Positions 1 to 9,104 of a stretch of DNA of 32,964 nucleotides are shown one piece after another. Below the pieces are notes generated by a model. It saw nothing but the letters and a program-made list of their open reading frames with translations. It did not search any database and was not told the origin of the DNA. The position numbers and the translations under genes are program-made. Origin of the DNA: Bacteroidales bacterium (GTDB lineage: Bacteria > Bacteroidota > Bacteroidia > Bacteroidales > P3); assembly GCA_031274555.1 (NCBI GenBank), contig JAISPZ010000057.1, positions 1 through 32,964 of the forward strand. The letters are read 5' to 3'. Position 1 is the stretch's first letter. Each line of letters opens with the position of its first letter.

Positions 1-46
1 CATTGGTTATACAGTAACACCAAATTTAGTGAAAATTTTTCAAACG

Positions 47-91
47 GCAAAGCGTTACAAATATTTATTTGATAACGCTTTGCTTGTTTTT
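47..91 (+). terminator. Intrinsic terminator of a gene upstream of the window
   Basis: An 11-base perfect inverted repeat (47-57 with 73-83, GCAAAGCGTTA) continues into an inner CAAAT/ATTTG stem (58-62 with 67-71) closed by an ATTT loop. Only A72 is unpaired. A T-rich tract follows at 84-91. This is a long hairpin plus U-tract, so I read it as the terminator of a plus-strand gene that ends before the window. It also insulates the glucanase gene that starts 40 bases later. A weak Bacteroidetes-like promoter (TTTG at 79-82, TAATTGCG at 101-108) may overlap its 3' arm. Confidence 0.75.
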
Positions 92-131
92 AGCAAAAAA
101 TAATTGCGGATTTAAGGTAAATTATAAACGT

Positions 132-3100
132 ATGAAGAACAAAGGTAGATTACTACTGTTGGCTACGCTGGTTGCGCTCGCCACAACACAGGCGCAAACT
201 ATAAAGACATTAGGCGCAGGCAGTTACGCTTCGTATCCTCCGACAAACGTGGGATTAGTCGATGGCTATTTTGCAGCACCGTACGACTGGTTCAGGCAGG
301 CTTATCCCCTGCTCAACCTGCACGATAACGCGCGAAACCGCCCACTGCCTACCAACGACTGGTGGACAGAATTTATATTTCGCGGACTTGGGCGCGAGCA
401 GACCACAACTAACGTGACTGTTACGACTGACGGCGACCGCTTCGGCTGCGCTGCATGGGCGTTCCCCGCAATGATGACCGCCTCCGCTAACGGCTTCAAC
501 CTGCATTTTCCAAAAGAATTTGACGGCGGCGGCATGAAAATCGGCAACCCCCTGCGAATACACGCCACTACAACGGTACAGCCTGTAGATGCCAACACCA
601 TATACGCCGACTTTGAGAGCCAGACTTTTGCTCCTTGGGTAGCAACTAACAACACACAGAACATCGCAGGACCAATGGCTACGAGCGAAATCACCCAAAA
701 CCCCACCCCGACAGGCTATACAGGCAACCGTTTCGTGAACACCTTTAAAGGAGATGCAGCACAGCTCACTCTCACCTCACCCACGTTCACAATCAGCAAA
801 CGCTATATCCGCCTGCGAGCAGGTGGCGGCAACTACCCTGACGTAGCATACGTCGGCTTATTTATAGGCGGCACTCGCGTTCGCACCGCGACAGGTCAAA
901 ACAATGCCACACTCATCCAACACACTTGGGACGTTGAAGAATATATCGGACAGACCGCCGAAATCCGCATTGTCGATGCGACAGGCGCAGGCTGGGGTTT
1001 TATTATGTGCGATGAAATCGTGTTTACCGACAGCCCCAGAGGTGGCGCAGGCTATACAGCCGACTTTGAGACAGATGCCGCCAAAGTCTATGACTGGTCA
1101 GACTTAGGCTTTACCCTGCGAAGCACACAAACACAAGACCAGACAATAGATGCAACCCTTGTACATGGCGTACCTTTCGCCTATTTTGAGATGTCAGGAC
1201 TTTATCCAATCCTCACCCCCACCACAGTAGCGAAAGCCTATAACATCAGTGGAAATGAGATAACCGTCTTCCCCGCCACAGGCAGTGCCTTTACGATAGA
1301 GTTTGACGGACAGATATACGGCGTACACGTAGCGAGCGGTAGCAAGCTGCACCAGTCGCGAGGCGGAGATTTTCTAATTGAAACGCCCTCAACGCAACGC
1401 TATGTTGTCATTTCAGTGCTGCCCTCACGCAGTAACCTCACCCTGTACGACACCTACGCACGAAACAAGCCACGCAACGCAGCCTATCGCTACAACTACA
1501 ACATCAACGCAGGAAAGATAGAAACTGCTTTTGCCCTTGATGCAAAAAATATAGAGACGAACGCTCCCGCCAGGACACTGATGTGCTTTATGCCCCACCA
1601 TTACCGAAACACCGAAAAGAATTTCGATTTTATCGCAGGGGCAGACTACCCCACTTTCTTAGGCACACTGCATACCGCCTGCGACAGCACCTTCAAGATA
1701 GAATATGCTTTTGGTGGACTAATCCCCTATATGCCCAAGCCTATAGACTTATCAGCAGAACGCGCAGATATGTTGCAAGACCTGTTAGACAGAGCCAATA
1801 ACTACGCTGGGGGACGTAACGGAAACACTTATGCCAAAATGCTTGGTGAGCACGCTACCGCAATGCTTATGGCACGTGCCGAAGGGCACACTCCCCTGCT
1901 CAACAAAGTGAAAAACGACCTTAAAGCCGAATTTGCCGACTGGCTTAACTTCACCGATGCCGAGCGCACTAAAGACAACTCTTTTTACTTTGCCGAATAC
2001 CCCAACTATGGCGCATTTATCGGCTTCCCCCCGGGCTACGGCTCGCAGGGATTTAACGACCTGCATTTCCACTACGGCTATTTTACCGCAGGGGCGGCAC
2101 GTCTTATGATGGTGGACAACAGCTTCAAGGCAGATTATGCCGAAATGATAAAGAAGATAGCACGCACGTACGCCAATTGGCAACACGACGACTACCAGCC
2201 GTTCCTGCGTAACTTCGACCCATACTTCGGACATTCTTTTGCCGGTGGCACAGGAGACGGAGGCGGCAACAATCAGGAGTCCACTTCCGAAGCCCTTAAT
2301 TCGTGGGTAGGACTGTATCTGCTCGGCGTAGAGTTAGACGATAAGGAAATCATAGATGCTGCCGCTATGGGCTATGTATTGGAGCGCACTGCCGCAGAAG
2401 AGTATTGGTTGGACTTACATCAGGAGAATTTCCCGCCCACATACACTCACGAATATGCAGGAATTGTGCGTACCGACAATGTCGGGTGGGGCACTTATTT
2501 CTCGGCAGACCCCGCGTGGATACTCGGTATTCAGGCTTGTCCTGTGGATTTCTTCTATACTAATTTCAGCAAAAATACTACTCAAATGGCAGCTATCAGT
2601 GCCGCCATGCTTGGTGAGCGCGGTGCTAATAACGCCGACAACTATCCCGGCAACAGCGACCCTTATGATAATTATAAATCAATGGGACCATATTTGGGGG
2701 GCTACCACCTGAATATTCTCAATTACGTAGAGCCTGATTCGTCATCAAAATGGCTTCACGAATACTGCAACGACCCTGAAAAAGGCGACGAATGGCGCAA
2801 TCATATCAACACACTCACAAACTACTACCAAAGCAATGCTATGATTACCTACGGCTTGCCTGCCGAAGACTATCACACAAGCATTGCTTCCGGTGCAGTC
2901 TATAAAAACAGGCAGGGCGAATTAACTTACCTGCTCTACAACGCCACAGACGAGCCTGCCGATGTAAATATTTATCACAATAACGATATTATTGCCACCG
3001 TCCGTGTCAATGCCCGCACCTACTACAACTCCCGCTTCCCCAACGGTGAGAAGCCCGATGTGGTAATATCTTCACCCGCCCGTCTTGCGTTAAACAACGC

Positions 3101-6100
3101 CACAAAAGTTACCGCCACAGCCACCGACAGGGACGGCACTATTGATTATGTCGATTTCTATTTCAATGGCGACAGCATTGGGCGCAGCCTGACCGAGCCT
3201 TACGAAGTCATATTTCATCCATACACAGCAGGCACTGCATACCTTATGGCAATAGCAAAAGATAACGACGGCTTGCGCGACACCGCAGTTATGGAAGTAG
3301 AAGTGATAGAGCAAACCCCCTACAACGGCACAGCATGGAAAATTCCTTCGCAGACTATTTATGCCGTTCAGTTTGACAGGGGAGGTGCGGAAGTATCTTG
3401 CCACGACTACGATACCGCCATGGTTGGTGGCGACAACTACCGTGCAGGAACAGGTGTAGAGACCGAAAATACGAACAATTTAGCTAACAGCAATATAGGA
3501 TGGACAAATCCGGGTGAGTGGTGGAAATATACTGTGGAAGTGGCAGAGGCAGGTGTATATGAGATGAAAGGCTATATCGGGGGAGAGGGTGTGCTACGTA
3601 TTTTTGTTGATGAACAGGATGTGAGCGGTGCTTGCCATGTAGGACCTACAGGCGGGTGGGAAAAGAAAAATCTTACGATAGGCGTATTTCCTCTGCCGGC
3701 AGGACGACATGTACTCAAAGTCCTGCTCGAAAGCGGAGGAATAAATCTCGGTCGCTATACATTTACAAAGCAGCCCGCGGTACATATTGTGATAGACGTT
3801 CCATACGTGCAGTATCTTGACATGCTTCTCACTCCCGCCGACACTCTGGGCAAGGACAGAATGTATGCGCAGGAAAACGGACGTACACTTAGAGCACCCA
3901 CCACCGCAGGCAGTGTTCATTTTATCGTGCAAAACGCAGCATTTAGAGATACTTTTATTTACTACAAAGGCACTCCGTTAAACGTAGCCATGCAGGACTT
4001 TAGAGGTAATTTTGACGTTTCATTCTTTACCTTAAACAGCAGCAACGACACTCTGCGCGGAATACCGCTCACAGCACCTGTTTATAACGGTATGGTTGTT
4101 CATGTAGAACTCACTCCGCGCGTATTTGTCGGCAACCGTCCACCTGTTGCAGATGCAGGACCAGATCAAATCATCTACGCGCCAGGCAACAGTGTCACCT
4201 TAGACGGCTCTCGCAGTGCCGATATTGGAGGCGAGATAGTGCAGTATCATTGGGAACAGATAAGTGGGACTAACACAGCAACAATAGTCAATCCTAACCA
4301 AGCCGTCACCGAAGTTACAGGCTTGACAATAGGCAACTACCGCTTCCGCCTCACCGTCACGGACGACTCATCAACGACAGGCATTGACAACGTTATGGTG
4401 TCGGTGCTCCCGCCCGAACAGACAGACTTCCTGCTTAAACTTCCTGCCGACAGCAGCATGGTCACAAACACACGCCGTCCCTCGCTTCAGTGGGAAGCCT
4501 GCCCTAACGCTACCTTATACGAAGTATATTTAAACATCACACGCAGCGACTACGAGTGGTATGCTTCTGGCAACCTGCTTGACAGATATACAAAAGTGGG
4601 ACAGACCACAACCACTTCATTTGCCCTGCCCACAGATTTGCCCGACAGATGGACTTACAAATGGTATGTGATTGCACATACTCCACAAGGACAGAAATTT
4701 TCCAACAGACATCGTTTCGGCTTGTATATTCCGCAGCTGGAAAACGAAAATGACGGAGTGAACATAGTGAACGGCTGTCGTGATATGAATAAGAACGGCA
4801 CTATCGAGCCTTTTGAAGATTGGCACTTAACCCCGGACGAACGTCTTGACGATATTATGCAACGCCTCACAAGAGATGAAAAAATTGCTCAACTTTTTTA
4901 CGGTGGCAACGACTCGCCCCATACTGACGGCTTTGCTTTCTCTTATGGGGTAGAGGGTGGAATGAGAGAAGTGCAGCGTGGCGCAGCGCAGACCCGTATG
5001 GGTATTCCTGTCGGCTTCTTTGGCGATAAGGTACATGGGTGGAAGACTATCTATCCCACGCAGTTGGGACTGGCTGCCACGCGCGACCCTAACTTGGCTT
5101 ATCAGTGCGGAAATCTGCACAGGATAGAGCAGAAAGGCTTCGGCTTTACAGGCACTCTCACGCCTCTTGCCGAAGTAGATACAAAGGTACTCTATCCGCG
5201 TTTTCAGGAAGGTAACGGCGAAAATGCCGACGAAGCCTCTGCCATGGTACGTGCGATAGTGTGTGGTATGCAAGGTGGACCCGAACTTAACCCACATTCT
5301 ATGGTGACGACCGTCAAACACTGGCCTGCGCAGGGCGCAGGAGGTGAAAGCGCGTTGCAGTATGATGCTGCAACTATCGGCTATCATCTAAAACCCTGGT
5401 TTGCCGCGATTGAAGCCAATGCCGCTTCGATTATGCCCGGATATAACACCGCCCCCTATTTGGACCCGACAGGTGCAGGTGCTAATTCGAGTAAACCCAT
5501 TATTGACTATTTGCGCAATGAAATTCGCTTCGAGGGCTTTGTTATCACCGACTGGCTCGCTGCCACCACAGCCCAATCTATCGAAAGCATAAGTGTAGGT
5601 ATAAACGTACTCGGAGGTGCTCCCTCTGCGCCGACTGATTTTGACGAGTTAGTTGCTGCCGTAGGTATGGAAAAAATAGAACAGTCCACCAGAAAAGTTT
5701 TGGACATGAAAATACGTACAGGAATGTTCGAAAATCCGTACGCCGACACAATTTGCAAATGGACTAATGCCGCTCATCATTCCATTGCGCTTGAGGCAGC
5801 ACGCAAGTCCGTTACTCTGCTTACAAATAACGGAATATTGCCGTTGCAGCCCGCTACACTTAACGCTATCGTTGTTGGCGGACCGCGTGCCGTATGGGAA
5901 AACGAACAGGGGCAGCACGACCAGAACCGTGACCCGAACGTTATCTGGCAGAGTATTTACTACGACAACCCACAGGCAAAGACCTACTTAAAAGCCGTAA
6001 CCGACCGCGCCGCACAGGACGGAATTACCGTCACGCACCACAGGGGCGGTGCTTACTCCGGTCAGGCAAATGTTGCCGTTGTGGTTATCGGTGAGCAATC

Positions 6101-7097
6101 CTATACGCATGGCACGGAGTGGGCGGACAAAAACCCCAATATTCCCGAAGATCAGTTGCAGGCAATCAGAGATTTCAAGGATGCAGGGTTAAAAGTTATC
6201 ACAGTTGTGATTTTGCCACGTCCATACGTGCTGACCCAAGTGACGGAACTGTCGGATGCTGTTTTTGCCGTATATCGCGGTGGCAACGGCATAGCGCAGG
6301 CGACCGCAGAGTGTATGTTTAACGACTTCTCGCCCAGCGGCAAGCTACCTTTCCAAATGCCACGTTCGCAAGATCAGGTAGGTACGGACAACGAGAACAA
6401 TCAAGTGGAACATTGGGAGCTGCCTTACGACATCGGTGCTTCCGCCACAGAGCGCACTCTGATACGTACCGCTATGCAGAACGACCAGCCTGTGCCCTTA
6501 TCTGGCGACCCGCTCTTTCAGTACGGGCACGGTCTATGCTACGGTTGCGACACCAACAGTCCGCCACCTGTCGATACCACCTATCCTATCAGCAGTTTCA
6601 GCCTGATTTCGCCCGCCAACAACAGCACCCTCAGCGAAACTTCGGTACTGCTGACGTGGCAAGCACCAACTTTAGCCGACAGCGTCACTTCCCCATTGAC
6701 TTATGCTCTTTATTTGGACAATCAGCTGATGGGCGAGATTGACGAAACTTCGGGCGCGTTGGGGATGTTATCGCTCGGCACACATATCTGGTACGTGCAA
6801 GCCCGCGCAGGAAACTACTATCGCAATTCCAACACTTCATTCTATTTTAACGTAGTCGAACCAGACCCCGACAATATTGAAAATATCGGCAAAGCCTCCC
6901 TGAAAATCTATCCGAACCCTGTTTCTGACGGAGTGCTGAATATAGAAGGAGCAGACGGCACGATAGAAATATATAACGTTATCGGGCGACTTGTGCTGAC
7001 AAAGGAAAAGGCAACTACAATCAACATTTCTTCCCTGTCGGCAGGCGTTTATGTGGTCAGGGTCAGAAACAGACATGCCGTTGTTATAAAAAAATAG
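132..7097 (+). CDS. Secreted bifunctional GH81 endo-beta-1,3-glucanase / GH3 beta-glucosidase, T9SS cargo
   Basis: The protein has 2321 residues and very probably degrades laminarin-type beta-1,3-glucan outside the cell. ATG 132 is chosen because it opens directly into a signal peptide (MKNKGRLLLLATLVALATTQA); a start at 69 would bury it. Residues about 50-920 are GH81. They show the PLPTNDWW start, the NDLHFHYGYF motif with D643, GHSFAGG, and the NQESTSEA motif with E716 and E720, which match the family's acid and paired glutamates in order and spacing. A beta-sandwich module like the one attached to GH32 levanases (about 157-307) is inserted in the N-terminal GH81 domain. Next come an Ig-like domain (about 974-1060), a CBM6-like module (about 1064-1208), a PKD/REJ-like domain (about 1332-1427) and an Fn3-like domain. 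GH3 follows (about 1552-2138), with KHW and nucleophile D1807 in GFVITDW. A last Fn3-like domain precedes the type IX tail (about 2255-2321, KIYPNPVSDG). Family calls are firm; exact substrate is inferred. Confidence 0.9.
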   Translation: MKNKGRLLLLATLVALATTQAQTIKTLGAGSYASYPPTNVGLVDGYFAAPYDWFRQAYPLLNLHDNARNRPLPTNDWWTEFIFRGLGREQTTTNVTVTTDGDRFGCAAWAFPAMMTASANGFNLHFPKEFDGGGMKIGNPLRIHATTTVQPVDANTIYADFESQTFAPWVATNNTQNIAGPMATSEITQNPTPTGYTGNRFVNTFKGDAAQLTLTSPTFTISKRYIRLRAGGGNYPDVAYVGLFIGGTRVRTATGQNNATLIQHTWDVEEYIGQTAEIRIVDATGAGWGFIMCDEIVFTDSPRGGAGYTADFETDAAKVYDWSDLGFTLRSTQTQDQTIDATLVHGVPFAYFEMSGLYPILTPTTVAKAYNISGNEITVFPATGSAFTIEFDGQIYGVHVASGSKLHQSRGGDFLIETPSTQRYVVISVLPSRSNLTLYDTYARNKPRNAAYRYNYNINAGKIETAFALDAKNIETNAPARTLMCFMPHHYRNTEKNFDFIAGADYPTFLGTLHTACDSTFKIEYAFGGLIPYMPKPIDLSAERADMLQDLLDRANNYAGGRNGNTYAKMLGEHATAMLMARAEGHTPLLNKVKNDLKAEFADWLNFTDAERTKDNSFYFAEYPNYGAFIGFPPGYGSQGFNDLHFHYGYFTAGAARLMMVDNSFKADYAEMIKKIARTYANWQHDDYQPFLRNFDPYFGHSFAGGTGDGGGNNQESTSEALNSWVGLYLLGVELDDKEIIDAAAMGYVLERTAAEEYWLDLHQENFPPTYTHEYAGIVRTDNVGWGTYFSADPAWILGIQACPVDFFYTNFSKNTTQMAAISAAMLGERGANNADNYPGNSDPYDNYKSMGPYLGGYHLNILNYVEPDSSSKWLHEYCNDPEKGDEWRNHINTLTNYYQSNAMITYGLPAEDYHTSIASGAVYKNRQGELTYLLYNATDEPADVNIYHNNDIIATVRVNARTYYNSRFPNGEKPDVVISSPARLALNNATKVTATATDRDGTIDYVDFYFNGDSIGRSLTEPYEVIFHPYTAGTAYLMAIAKDNDGLRDTAVMEVEVIEQTPYNGTAWKIPSQTIYAVQFDRGGAEVSCHDYDTAMVGGDNYRAGTGVETENTNNLANSNIGWTNPGEWWKYTVEVAEAGVYEMKGYIGGEGVLRIFVDEQDVSGACHVGPTGGWEKKNLTIGVFPLPAGRHVLKVLLESGGINLGRYTFTKQPAVHIVIDVPYVQYLDMLLTPADTLGKDRMYAQENGRTLRAPTTAGSVHFIVQNAAFRDTFIYYKGTPLNVAMQDFRGNFDVSFFTLNSSNDTLRGIPLTAPVYNGMVVHVELTPRVFVGNRPPVADAGPDQIIYAPGNSVTLDGSRSADIGGEIVQYHWEQISGTNTATIVNPNQAVTEVTGLTIGNYRFRLTVTDDSSTTGIDNVMVSVLPPEQTDFLLKLPADSSMVTNTRRPSLQWEACPNATLYEVYLNITRSDYEWYASGNLLDRYTKVGQTTTTSFALPTDLPDRWTYKWYVIAHTPQGQKFSNRHRFGLYIPQLENENDGVNIVNGCRDMNKNGTIEPFEDWHLTPDERLDDIMQRLTRDEKIAQLFYGGNDSPHTDGFAFSYGVEGGMREVQRGAAQTRMGIPVGFFGDKVHGWKTIYPTQLGLAATRDPNLAYQCGNLHRIEQKGFGFTGTLTPLAEVDTKVLYPRFQEGNGENADEASAMVRAIVCGMQGGPELNPHSMVTTVKHWPAQGAGGESALQYDAATIGYHLKPWFAAIEANAASIMPGYNTAPYLDPTGAGANSSKPIIDYLRNEIRFEGFVITDWLAATTAQSIESISVGINVLGGAPSAPTDFDELVAAVGMEKIEQSTRKVLDMKIRTGMFENPYADTICKWTNAAHHSIALEAARKSVTLLTNNGILPLQPATLNAIVVGGPRAVWENEQGQHDQNRDPNVIWQSIYYDNPQAKTYLKAVTDRAAQDGITVTHHRGGAYSGQANVAVVVIGEQSYTHGTEWADKNPNIPEDQLQAIRDFKDAGLKVITVVILPRPYVLTQVTELSDAVFAVYRGGNGIAQATAECMFNDFSPSGKLPFQMPRSQDQVGTDNENNQVEHWELPYDIGASATERTLIRTAMQNDQPVPLSGDPLFQYGHGLCYGCDTNSPPPVDTTYPISSFSLISPANNSTLSETSVLLTWQAPTLADSVTSPLTYALYLDNQLMGEIDETSGALGMLSLGTHIWYVQARAGNYYRNSNTSFYFNVVEPDPDNIENIGKASLKIYPNPVSDGVLNIEGADGTIEIYNVIGRLVLTKEKATTINISSLSAGVYVVRVRNRHAVVIKK

Positions 7098-7158
7098 TTA
7101 AATTTGCGGAATTACATTTTGGCTGTCTGTATCGGCAGCCGTCACAAAATTTTGCAAA

Positions 7159-8064
7159 ATGACACCTACACTTTTTATTTTGGCTGCTGGTATGGGCAGC
7201 CGCTACGGAGGATTAAAACAATTGGACGGAATAGGTCCCGGTGGAGCAACCATTATGGACTATTCAGTATATGACGCGCTTGAAGCAGGATTTGGAAAAA
7301 TCGTTTTCGTAATCCGCAAGTCGTTCAAGGACGACTTCAAAAAACAGGTAGTCAGCAAGTACAAAGACAAAGTCCCTGTCAAGTTAGTTTATCAGGAGTT
7401 GGACAAGCTGCCCAAGGGCTTCACCTGTCCCCCTGACCGCACCAAGCCATGGGGCACAGGACACGCCGTACTTATGGGCATGTATGCTATAAAAGAGCCG
7501 TTTGCGGTAATCAACGCCGATGACTTTTACGGACGGGAAACGTTTGAAGTGCTTGCCAAACAATTGAGATACATGAGCTTTATACGGAAAAATTATTGCA
7601 TGGTGAGCTATCACGCGGGCAATACAATTTCCGAAAGCGGCTCTGTTTCGCGCGGAATTTGCACTGTTGATGAAAACAACTTTCTCGCATCCATCGTGGA
7701 ACGCACTCATATCGTGAGAGATGTGGACGGAAAAATTAAATACAAAGATGAAAACGGCACGTTAGTAGAACTTGATGAAAAGACCCCTGTTTCCATGAAT
7801 GTTTGGGGATTTACGCCCGATTTCTTCACCCACACGCAAAAAATGTTCGAAAAATTTTTGGAAAGCAACGCCGACAGCCTCACGTCCGAATTTTACATCC
7901 CTACGGTTGTGAATAACTTGATTACGAGCGGCAAAGTCACCTGCCAAGTGTTAGAAACGTCAGCCAGTTGGTTCGGTGTCACGTACCCGCAGGACACTGC
8001 CGTTGTGCAGGAAAAGCTACATTCGCTCGTCGAGCAGGGCATCTATCCACATCAACTGTTTTAG
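7159..8064 (+). CDS. Sugar-phosphate nucleotidyltransferase family protein (GT-A fold)
   Basis: This is a cytoplasmic protein of 301 residues. The N-terminus FILAAGMGSRYGGLKQ is the glycine-rich nucleotide-binding loop of NTP-transferases such as the glucose-1-phosphate thymidylyl/uridylyl transferases. KPWGTGHAVLMG (about residues 94-105) and FAVINADDFYG (about 115-125) match the sugar-nucleotide and metal-binding DxD-type segments of the fold. The family makes activated sugars from a nucleoside triphosphate and a sugar phosphate, but the sugar and base cannot be told from sequence. The gene starts 61 bases after the glucanase gene on the same strand with no clear terminator between them, so co-transcription is possible. 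No Shine-Dalgarno sequence precedes ATG 7159. Confidence 0.85.
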   Translation: MTPTLFILAAGMGSRYGGLKQLDGIGPGGATIMDYSVYDALEAGFGKIVFVIRKSFKDDFKKQVVSKYKDKVPVKLVYQELDKLPKGFTCPPDRTKPWGTGHAVLMGMYAIKEPFAVINADDFYGRETFEVLAKQLRYMSFIRKNYCMVSYHAGNTISESGSVSRGICTVDENNFLASIVERTHIVRDVDGKIKYKDENGTLVELDEKTPVSMNVWGFTPDFFTHTQKMFEKFLESNADSLTSEFYIPTVVNNLITSGKVTCQVLETSASWFGVTYPQDTAVVQEKLHSLVEQGIYPHQLF

Positions 8065-8103
8065 CCCGCGAATTTGGGCGCTATACAGAGTTCCAACCTT
8101 ACA

Positions 8104-8165
8104 AATTTGGGCGTTCCCCCGCCCCTCGCAGAGCTCGGGGCGGGGTCGGGCTGTCCGCTATAATC
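8104..8165. repeat. GC-rich palindromic intergenic element
   Basis: The 324-base gap between 8064 and 8389 holds no supported gene. Its main feature is a GC-rich element with a perfect 9-base inverted repeat, CCCCGCCCC (8117-8125) and GGGGCGGGG (8137-8145), around an 11-base loop. The decamer AATTTGGGCG occurs at 8071-8080 and again at 8104-8113, just before the stem. The composition is unlike the flanking AT-rich DNA. It resembles the GC-rich dispersed palindromes found between genes in many Bacteroidetes, and could also end transcription of the nucleotidyltransferase gene, although no T-tract directly follows. The rest, to about 8339, shows nothing I can name except a 14-base match (8320-8333) to the heptamer repeat near 17523. 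Confidence 0.5.
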
Positions 8166-8339
8166 TTTTGCACTCGGACAAAAAACAAAAACCCCTCATA
8201 AAATCCCACCAAACCGCCACACACAAACGTTATGCAAAAGGATTTCCGCTTCCATCCCTAACGCATCCCCCGCACAGCCCCGCCCCACCGCGAACTCCGC
8301 TGCCCGGCACCGTTAGCTTGTAATTCGTAATTTAGTCCC

Positions 8340-8370
8340 TTGCTTTTGTAGCCAAAAACAACTACATTTG
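8340..8370 (+). promoter_or_regulatory. Bacteroidetes-type promoter of the hicAB locus
   Basis: TTG at 8340-8342 is followed after exactly 20 bases by TACATTTG at 8363-8370, which fits the TAnnTTTG -7 consensus perfectly. Transcription would start near 8377, about 12 bases before the ATG at 8389. The position of this promoter argues that 8389 is the ancestral hicA start codon. Confidence 0.6.
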
Positions 8371-8388
8371 CATAAATCCTAATCGCAG

Positions 8389-8654
8389 ATGAGCCAAGAA
8401 GAAAAACAGACAGATAGATATTTAAGGCACAACTTAAAGACTATACATTCGGCGAATTAGTAACATTGCTTAAAAATTTAGGGTTTGAAATGAACAACAA
8501 AGGGAAGACATCAGGCTCACGTGTAAAGTTTAAACACGACAACTCAAACCTCGCTATAATTATACATAAACCACATACTCAAGGCGCACCAATAAGAGAG
8601 GAAGCATTAAGAAATATATACAATTATCTCATAAACGAAAATTTAATTTCATAA
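8389..8654 (+). pseudogene. hicA: HicA-type mRNA interferase toxin, apparently frameshifted near the N-terminus
   Basis: HicA toxins are small ribosome-independent mRNA interferases held in check by HicB. From 8418 to the stop at 8652-8654 one frame reads KDYTFGELVTLLKNLGF, then GKTSGSRVKF and an IIIHKPH strand, which is the HicA double-stranded-RNA-binding-like fold as seen in Bacteroidetes. That frame has no ATG before a stop at 8415-8417; only a TTG at 8466, inside the domain, could start it. In another frame ATG 8389, just behind a good promoter, gives a plausible HicA N-terminus (MSQEEKQTDRYLRHNLK) that must shift frame near 8437-8441 to join the domain. One missing base there restores a toxin of about 88 residues. 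The usual HicA catalytic histidine is Arg in GSR here. I read it as a decayed toxin beside a live antitoxin; a sequencing error is the main alternative. Confidence 0.6.
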
Positions 8655-8719
8655 TTCAATAACCTGTGAAAAACAATCGAATTGAAAAATCATTGACACC
8701 TTTAAATAAAAAATTAAAA

Positions 8720-9082
8720 ATGTCAATGAATCGTAAGCACACAAAAAATCTTAAATATAAAGGATACTGTGGAAGTGTTGAATACAATAGAGAAAAAAAA
8801 TATTTCCATGGAAAAGTACTTGGAATGACCAAAGATTTAATTCTTTATGAAGGCGACACGATGGACGAATTGAAAACCGATTTTCAGGGTGCTATTGAAA
8901 ACTACTTTGACACTTGCCAAGAAATGGGCATAAAGCCCCGCAAGCCATACGGTATATTAAGCATCCGTATTCCATCCGACCTGCATTGCAAAGTATCGCG
9001 ATATGCCGAAAATAACGATGTAAGTATAAATGCTGCTATCCGCAACGCCATAGAAAAGCAATATGGAAACTATGCGTATTAG
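8720..9082 (+). CDS. hicB: HicB-family antitoxin
   Basis: The protein has about 120 residues from ATG 8720; ATG 8726 is nearly as good. A GTG at 8666 would add 18 low-complexity residues before the conserved domain. YKGYCGSVEYNREKKYF, FHGKVLGM and the YEGDTMDELKTDF segment form the HicB RNase-H-like partner domain. The C-terminal part, ILSIRIPSDLHCKVSRYAE through INAAIRNAIEKQYG, is a ribbon-helix-helix DNA-binding domain, so it should bind HicA and repress its own promoter, probably the one at 8340-8370. It lies 65 bases after hicA in the usual toxin-antitoxin order. It appears intact although hicA appears broken, and is AT-rich like hicA. Confidence 0.85.
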   Translation: MSMNRKHTKNLKYKGYCGSVEYNREKKYFHGKVLGMTKDLILYEGDTMDELKTDFQGAIENYFDTCQEMGIKPRKPYGILSIRIPSDLHCKVSRYAENNDVSINAAIRNAIEKQYGNYAY

Positions 9083-9104
9083 ACAAGCATTATGATTGAG
9101 CAAT

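Noticed and set aside
4827-5387. 186-codon minus-strand open frame inside the GH3 region
   Set aside because: It is antisense to a clear GH3 domain, with no recognisable motif and no promoter.
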